Below, piece by piece: positions 58,922 through 64,000 of a stretch of DNA of 64,000 bases. A program made the translations under genes and the position numbers. This stretch comes from Oscheius onirici (Eukaryota; Nematoda; Chromadorea; Rhabditida; Rhabditidae): NCBI GenBank assembly GCA_932521025.1, contig OW051469.1, positions 2,306,398 to 2,370,397 on the forward strand, given 5' to 3'. The notes under the pieces were generated by a model that worked only from the letters and a program-made list of their open reading frames with translations, did not search any database and had not been told where the DNA came from. The first letter of the stretch is position 1. The number at the start of each line of letters is the position of its first letter.

Positions 58922-61071
58922 ATGAGTGACAATGCCTGGGATATGATGGAGGGACGAGGATCCGTCCCAAGAAGATCCATGTCTCCGGCCAGGACAAGTC
59001 ATATCGATTCAGAGGTCGTTTTTGATGATGTCGACCTACAGGCTCTGGGTATTGGAAGGCATGAGATTGCCGAAGCTGAGAGGGAACACCGGAAGCGGAG
59101 CAAGTGAGTACTGTCCAGAGATGTGCGGGAATGGCCAAAAAAAAATTCCCGCGGGAATGTTTAGTCTCAAAAAATTTTCCCACGTGGGAATGACGGGAAT
59201 CGCTGGAATTTTTCAAAAACGCTAATTTCATTTATTTTCGTCGGGTTTTCGTTATGCAACTAATTTTCGCGCTGATGTTCAACAAGCTAATAGTCAAAAG
59301 GGAAGCCGACGACAGAAAAAAACGCCATATTTTGACGAAAAACTTGGTCCTCCCTTGATTTTTGCGGACGAAAAACGCAAAAATGGCAAGAAAAAGATTC
59401 TGAATTTTTCTTATTCTGATTTTTTTTTCTGAAGATTCTGAAAGAGAGACAGAATCAAATTCCCGCACATCTCTGGTACTGTCTCTCTGTCCCTGTCAGG
59501 TTACTCTTTGAATTTCAGATCCCCAGCCATGGACACAATACGACGAGTTTCTCGAAGAGTTCTGGAAAGAATGCATGTGATTCGCAAGAAAGACGAGAGT
59601 TTTCTATTACCCGAACTGGATATTGAGACGCTTCCTCTGGACGACTACTGTATCAGGTAGACAGAGTCTTTTTTTTTTTGGCTCACAGACCTTTTAGACC
59701 GAAAGAGTTCTTCAAAGAGTCCAAGCCGTTCTCGTTCAAAGAGCTAGGATGGTTTCCGAAGCCAGAGCCTCAGAGAGTCGAAAAATGGTGAGTCAGACTA
59801 TGACTCTACTAACTGACCACCCCATTCCAGTGCCTACCTCTTCCGAGGCGTCTCAGTAGAAGAAGATGACGACTTCCCAGATCACATAGAACTTGACCGA
59901 ATCCCCGACTACGATCCCTTCTGCCCCGTACATGGAAGTCGTCGAAGAATCGCTCGCTCTCGTCTCGTCACGATGCAATCCCTCATGAGTAGTGTCGACA
60001 ACGACATGCCTGAAAGTTACGACCAAGATTTTGTCACAAAGCTCATTCGAAAAGCCCGCATGAGCAAGGAGCCGCTGGCTGTGAGACAGAGGAACGAGAA
60101 GACTATGAGAAAGATTCACTCCAATCTGTGGATCATATCGCTGGCGTTTCTGTTTCTTTTTACGTCTTTCAACGGACTACAGAACCTTCAGACTACTGTG
60201 AATCGGGAGCTGGGAGCGGACAGTCTAATGTGGGTCAGACAGGGAGTGAGAGAGTCTCAGAGACTGAGGGACAGGGGACAGAGACACAGAGAGTGAGAAA
60301 ATCCTAAACCCTAAAACCTCTATTAGAAGCCCCCCTTACGTAAAAATTACGTATTCCCGTTTTTTGGGGTCAAGACGGCATTTTCTGGCTTTGTGATGTT
60401 CTGCAAAGTTTTAGCCCCTGACGTCCTCTACAACTTTGCAGAACACCAAAAAGCTGAAAAATTTCGCCTTGACCCTGAAAAACGTGAATACGTAATTGCG
60501 TATCTTACGTAAAGGGGGACTTCTAATAAAGGTGAGACAGTCAAAGAGTGAGATACACTGACTAGAAACCTAGTCTCTTTCAGAGTATTCTACGTCTCCC
60601 TAGCAGTCTCCTCAATTTTCGTTCCTTCCTTCATGATTGACCGTCTTGGTTGCAAAATGACCATTGCTACTTCGATGGCAATCTACGTCGTCTATTTAGT
60701 CGTTAATATGAGACCAAGGTAAACTCTCTACTCTCTTTGAATGCCAAATTTTCAGCTACTATTCCCTTATCCCGGCTTCAATCATGGCTGGAGCAGCTGG
60801 AGCTTGTATCTGGGGAGCTCAATGTGTCTACATTGTTGAGATGGGAATGAAGTACGCGAGACTGAACTACGAGAATTCTAACACTGTCATCTTTAGGTAG
60901 TTGTGTTGATAGTTTTTTTTAACTTGTTCAGATTTTTCGGCTCTTTTTTCATGATCTTTCACATGGGACAAGTGCTGGGAAATTTGCTTTCCTGGATCAT
61001 TTTCAGTGCCTCGATCAAACAGCCGACTGTGATGGATAGTGTTGATAGAACGTGAGTCGAGAGATGGAAAG

Positions 61072-61156
<85 letters not shown>

Positions 61157-63098
61157 GACAGAGAGTCTGACGGACTGAGATACCGAAAAAGCTCTAATAG
61201 AAGCCCCTCCCCCCTTTTACGTAGGATACGCAATTACGTATTCACGTTTTTCAGGGTCAAGACGGCATTTTTTAGCTTTTTGGTGTTCTGAAAAGTTGTA
61301 GAGGACGTCATGGGCTACAACTTTGCAGAACATTACAAAGTCAGAAAATGTCATCTTGACTCCAAAAAACATGAATACGTAATTGCGTATCTTACGTAAA
61401 GGGGGTGGACTGCTATTATTAGAGGGTTAGGGACTTTTCTTAGAAAAAATTGTTCTAGAATATTCTAGAACGAATTTTTCGTGAATCAATTTTTCGGCTG
61501 TTTTTGTATATTTTTGACGTTTCGTTATACGTTTCTGGTGTAGTTTTCCACGCTGAGTCGATTGAACATAACTAAAAACCAAGAAAATGAGTGGAACACG
61601 CTGAAAAATGCAAAAATAGGATTTGAGCAGATGGGTCTCGACATGAATTATACTGTAATTTTTCTAAGAAAAGTCCCCAACCCTCTATTAGAGCTTTTCG
61701 GTATCTTTCCAGGTGCGGATACATGTTCCCTCTCACCGAGAGTATGCTTTCTCCCATCGCCTATGAGAACCTGAAACGACCGCCTCAGGGAGCTTACACT
61801 GCCGGTGAGTCGCTTCTTTTAGAGAGCCACTCTCTATTTTCAGTACTGCTTGCCTATCTCTGCTGTTCCCTAGTAGCCGTCATGATCCTGACCATGTGTC
61901 TCAATGCCCTGACCCGAGACGCCATCAATCGTCAACGTGCTCCCTCCTTCGATCCGGAGTTTCTTCGACTCCTCTGGGATAACCGTGAGAACGCAAAGGT
62001 CCTTCTCCTAGTCCCGCTGACTCTTTTCAACGGAATCGGGAAGGCCTTCGTTTGTGGAGTCTTCACCAAAGCCTTTGTTGCTTGCGGACTCGGAGTTGGA
62101 CAGATTGGAAAGATTGGCTTCGCCTTCGGTCTCTCGGATGCCGTCTGTTCTCTCGTCTTCGGTCCACTGATCAAACTGTTCGGACGGATGCCTCTCTTTG
62201 TTTTCGGAGCCGTCGTTAACCTTCTAATGATCCTCACTCTCATGATCTGGCCCCTGAATCCAGCTGACACGGCCATTTTCTACGTCGTGGCCTGGGTTTG
62301 GGGCATGGCCGATGGGGTCTGGAATACACAGATCAACGGTGAGTTTATTGGAAAAGATCGGAGGAACAGAAAGACAGAGAATGAAAGACTTACATCCAAA
62401 AATTATCCAAAAAGTGAGGAAAAACACATGAAGAATCAAAAGATGAAAAACAAAAACGAAAAAAAGAAAACGGAATCGAACACATGACCAATTGATCATG
62501 AGACTGCCATGTTTTCCGGACCACACACCAGTGGGCCACACTGCCATGTTTTCTGATTCCTATCCCGCGTGGTATGTTTCACGGTACGGGTGCGACCGTT
62601 TTTAAATCGTCCATAACTCGGGCCAGGTGGGTATTCTGCAAATTTGGAAATATACCCCGGAATCTATTTGCCATGGGCCATCGAATGACACTATACCCCA
62701 CCTCAAACTCCCTTGTTAGAGAGACGGAGAGGCTATGCAATTTCAGGCTTCTGGGTAGCTCTAGTCGGCCGACAGAGTCTCGACTTTGCCTTCACAAACT
62801 ACCGTATTTGGGAGGCTCTCGGCATCGCCTGTGGCTATTTAATGGCCCGTACTTTGACCGTCAACGTGTATCTTCTCGTCTCCGTCGGTTTTCTCATGAT
62901 CGGAATGGTCGGCTATACAGTCCTGGAAAATTACGATCCCGTCATGGTGAGAACAGCATAAGAAATTGTAACTGGATTCAGAAGTATTTCGAACAGATGA
63001 TCAGTGTCCTGGTCGTGCCGAGGAAGAAGGGAAACACGTCCATGGAAGTCTCTCTTATTAGCCGGCTGACCAAGTCGGCCGATACTCTCAAATTGTGA
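58922..63098 (+). CDS. unc-93: UNC-93 orthologue (regulator of two-pore K+ channel complex)
   Basis: A multi-pass membrane protein of the UNC-93 branch of the MFS fold. In C. elegans UNC-93 regulates the SUP-9 two-pore potassium channel in muscle (established). 702 aa here, close to the known length, from 11 exons: 58922-59103, 59519-59656, 59698-59787, 59831-60229, 60584-60718, 60756-60896, 60932-61051, 61713-61804, 61844-62338, 62747-62946 and 62982-63098, all in phase. A long charged N-terminal cytosolic region ([20 protein letters not shown] and onward) precedes the helices. The first helix follows [20 protein letters not shown] and [13 protein letters not shown]. Further markers are [33 protein letters not shown] and [16 protein letters not shown]. 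Introns hold MITEs H, D, a D/C composite and a tRNA-like element. Confidence 0.9.
59115..59478. repeat. MITE family H, copy 2
   Basis: CCAGAGATGTGCGGGAAT and ATTCCCGCACATCTCTGG ends; internal CCCGCGGGAAT and CGTTTTTCGTCC-type blocks. Fills unc-93 intron 1. Confidence 0.85.
60321..60533. repeat. MITE family D, copy 1
   Basis: TATTAGAAGCCCCCCTTACG and CGTAAAGGGGGACTTCTAATA ends, AATTACGTATTC and GGGTCAAGACGGCATTTT with their inverses, and two CTACAACTTTGCAGAAC-type cores. Intron 4 of unc-93. Confidence 0.85.
61076..61151. repeat. (GA)n microsatellite
   Basis: About 75 bp of uninterrupted GA dinucleotides starting a few bases after the donor of unc-93 intron 7 (61052). Confidence 0.98.
61181..61706. 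repeat. composite inverted element: MITE D copy 2 plus MITE C copy 2
   Basis: The outermost arms are GATACCGAAAAAGCTCTAATAG (61181-61202) and its complement (61684-61705). Inside lies a family D copy (about 61198-61420) and then a family C copy (61422-61688, TTAGGGACTTTTCTTAGAA ends). unc-93 intron 7. Confidence 0.8.
62462..62535 (-). other. tRNA-like element
   Basis: The minus strand has TGTGGCCCACTGGTG (A box), CTCATGATC in the anticodon-loop position (CAT) and GTGTTCGATTCCG (B box). Pairing is incomplete. In unc-93 intron 9. Confidence 0.4.
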
Positions 63099-63342
63099 TC
63101 TCAATAGACTTACATGTATTAAAAATAATGGACAACAACCGACCTGTATTTTTGTATGTGGTGAAAACGAAAGTTGGCCTGCGGAAGAAATAGCAATGCG
63201 AAGTCGTAATTGCCACAAATATAGAAAAGTCAACATTTTAAAGAAAAATTAGAAAACTTTGAGTTTTTTTTACCTTTTAATCAAACTTTGTAAGCTATCA
63301 AAAAAACTTTTCAAAACAATCAGTACTGACACTTGGACGACC

Positions 63343-63636
63343 ATGGCTGACTCCTCTACTCGACTCTCCCACCTCTGCACCCCTTTGGAGCCGATTCCTC
63401 TTCCTCATGGTCCCCTGCCCCGTTTCCAAGGGATCCGTATCTTTGGATGGATAGGTCTGGCTGTCTGTTTTGGAGCTACTGTAGCCCATATCGGTGAGTC
63501 CACTGGATGAGTAACAGTAACAGTACAATTTCCAGGAGCACAACAGTTGGCCTACCACGACATCTTCAAGCCGGAACCGGAAGAGAAGCCGGGAGACAGG
63601 GGGAGAAAGAAGACCAAAGAAGATGACAAAAACTAA
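63343..63636 (+). CDS. small single-pass membrane protein, unknown
   Basis: 83 aa from exons 63343-63493 and 63536-63636, in phase. A Pro-rich N-terminus (PLEPIPLPHGPLPRFQ) leads to one hydrophobic segment (IFGWIGLAVCFGATVAHIGA) and a charged tail ending KKTKEDDKN. The small size and layout resemble respiratory-complex or organelle membrane accessory proteins, but I cannot name a family. Confidence 0.55.
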
Positions 63637-63665
63637 ACCATCAGCAAAGGAAATCAGAGTTTTTA

Positions 63666-63958
63666 TTAGAGACGAGAGACGGAGCCTCGACTTCGGACTA
63701 GACATTCCTGAGTGGAACTGAGCACTAGACGACCATCTTCCGTAAACAGTTGGCCTTTTGTGAAGCCGCGACTCTTTCCAGCCCAGGTGGATTCAACGGC
63801 GTAGAGAAGCCACTGATCGGCTTTAAGATCATGCTCATGGATCCAGAGGTTGTGGTCTAGACTGAACATCATGGTCGGACAGAAGTCTTTGTTGACGTAA
63901 TGGGGACGATAGACACTGGCTGCCATGACAGAGTCTGTATTGTAGGCTACCAGATACC
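63666..63958 (-). CDS. ACOT8-like peroxisomal acyl-CoA thioesterase, 3' end only
   Basis: Last exon of a type II acyl-CoA thioesterase, which hydrolyses acyl-CoAs to free acids in peroxisomes. After the acceptor TATTTTCAG it reads YLVAYNTDSVMAASVYRPHY, MMFSLDHNLWIHEHDLKADQ and WLLYAVESTWAGKSRGFTKG, which match the C-terminal hot-dog domain (SLDHSMWFH / ESPWAGGSRG in ACOT8). The C-terminus SRL is a PTS1 signal. The stop is at 63666-63668 with a minus-strand AATAAA overlapping. The rest of the gene lies beyond the right edge. Confidence 0.85.
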
Positions 63959-64000
63959 TGAAAATAGGATACTGTCACTACTATACTTGGGCACCGAGCC

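Noticed and set aside
61015-61291. Arg-Glu or Leu-Ser repeat proteins
   Set aside because: They are translations of the (GA)n microsatellite inside an unc-93 intron.

Overview
This window is nuclear DNA of a nematode, almost certainly a chromadorean. The exons are small, the introns are often only 33-52 bp, and most 3' splice sites read TTTTCAG or a close variant. Polyadenylation signals overlap or closely follow stop codons, and the gene content is nematode-like: a serpentine chemoreceptor pair, an UNC-93 protein of about 702 aa, C-type lectins, a DUF229-like protein and small secreted peptides. I do not assign a genus. Coordinates below run from first to last coding base and include introns. 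Where I give exon lengths, I checked that the reading phase is kept across every junction.

Layout, left to right. 0.3-3.2 kb: 3' part of an OFA-type major facilitator transporter (+). 3.3-5.5 kb: CYP4-like cytochrome P450 (-). 6-10.2 kb: a doubtful exon (-), a poorly resolved acidic-tail gene (+) and an F-box-like gene (-). 10.9-14.5 kb: two convergent paralogous 7TM receptors. 15.7-20.0 kb: the Melted/VEPH1 PH-domain protein (+). 20.2-22.2 kb: gene debris, namely a C-type lectin fragment, a beta-rich ORF with an in-frame stop and a half V-ATPase c subunit. 22.6-30.6 kb: an unknown gene, a DUF229-like type II membrane protein and a small membrane protein. 31.6-34.8 kb: GH18 chitinase with three cysteine-rich modules. 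35-36.4 kb: small genes. 37.3-39.8 kb: ribonuclease H2 subunit A. 40.1-42.3 kb: CLPTM1L. 42.5-45.4 kb: matrix metalloproteinase (-). 46.3-51.4 kb: a secreted glycoprotein and an S28 (prolyl carboxypeptidase-like) protein that lacks its nucleophile. 51.5-54.5 kb: C-type lectin, peroxisomal dienoyl-CoA isomerase-like protein and a cysteine-rich secreted peptide. 55.5-57.4 kb: CYP2-clan-like P450 (-). 58.9-63.1 kb: UNC-93. 63.3-64 kb: a small membrane protein and the 3' end of an ACOT8-like thioesterase (-).

The genes look like an ordinary euchromatic mix (lipid/xenobiotic oxidation, matrix and chitin remodelling, secreted defence-type proteins, transporters) rather than one pathway. Two of them, the ECH1-like and ACOT8-like proteins, end in peroxisomal targeting tripeptides.

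The non-genic DNA is more unusual. Introns and spacers are packed with palindromic MITE-like elements of at least a dozen families, some nested in one another. Several families share a core reading CTACAACTTTGCAGAACAT. There are degenerate tRNA-like elements, a (GGGACA)n array, and purine/pyrimidine (GAGACA / TCTCTG) tracts that repeatedly start a few bases after a 5' splice site, in several cases making up the whole intron.
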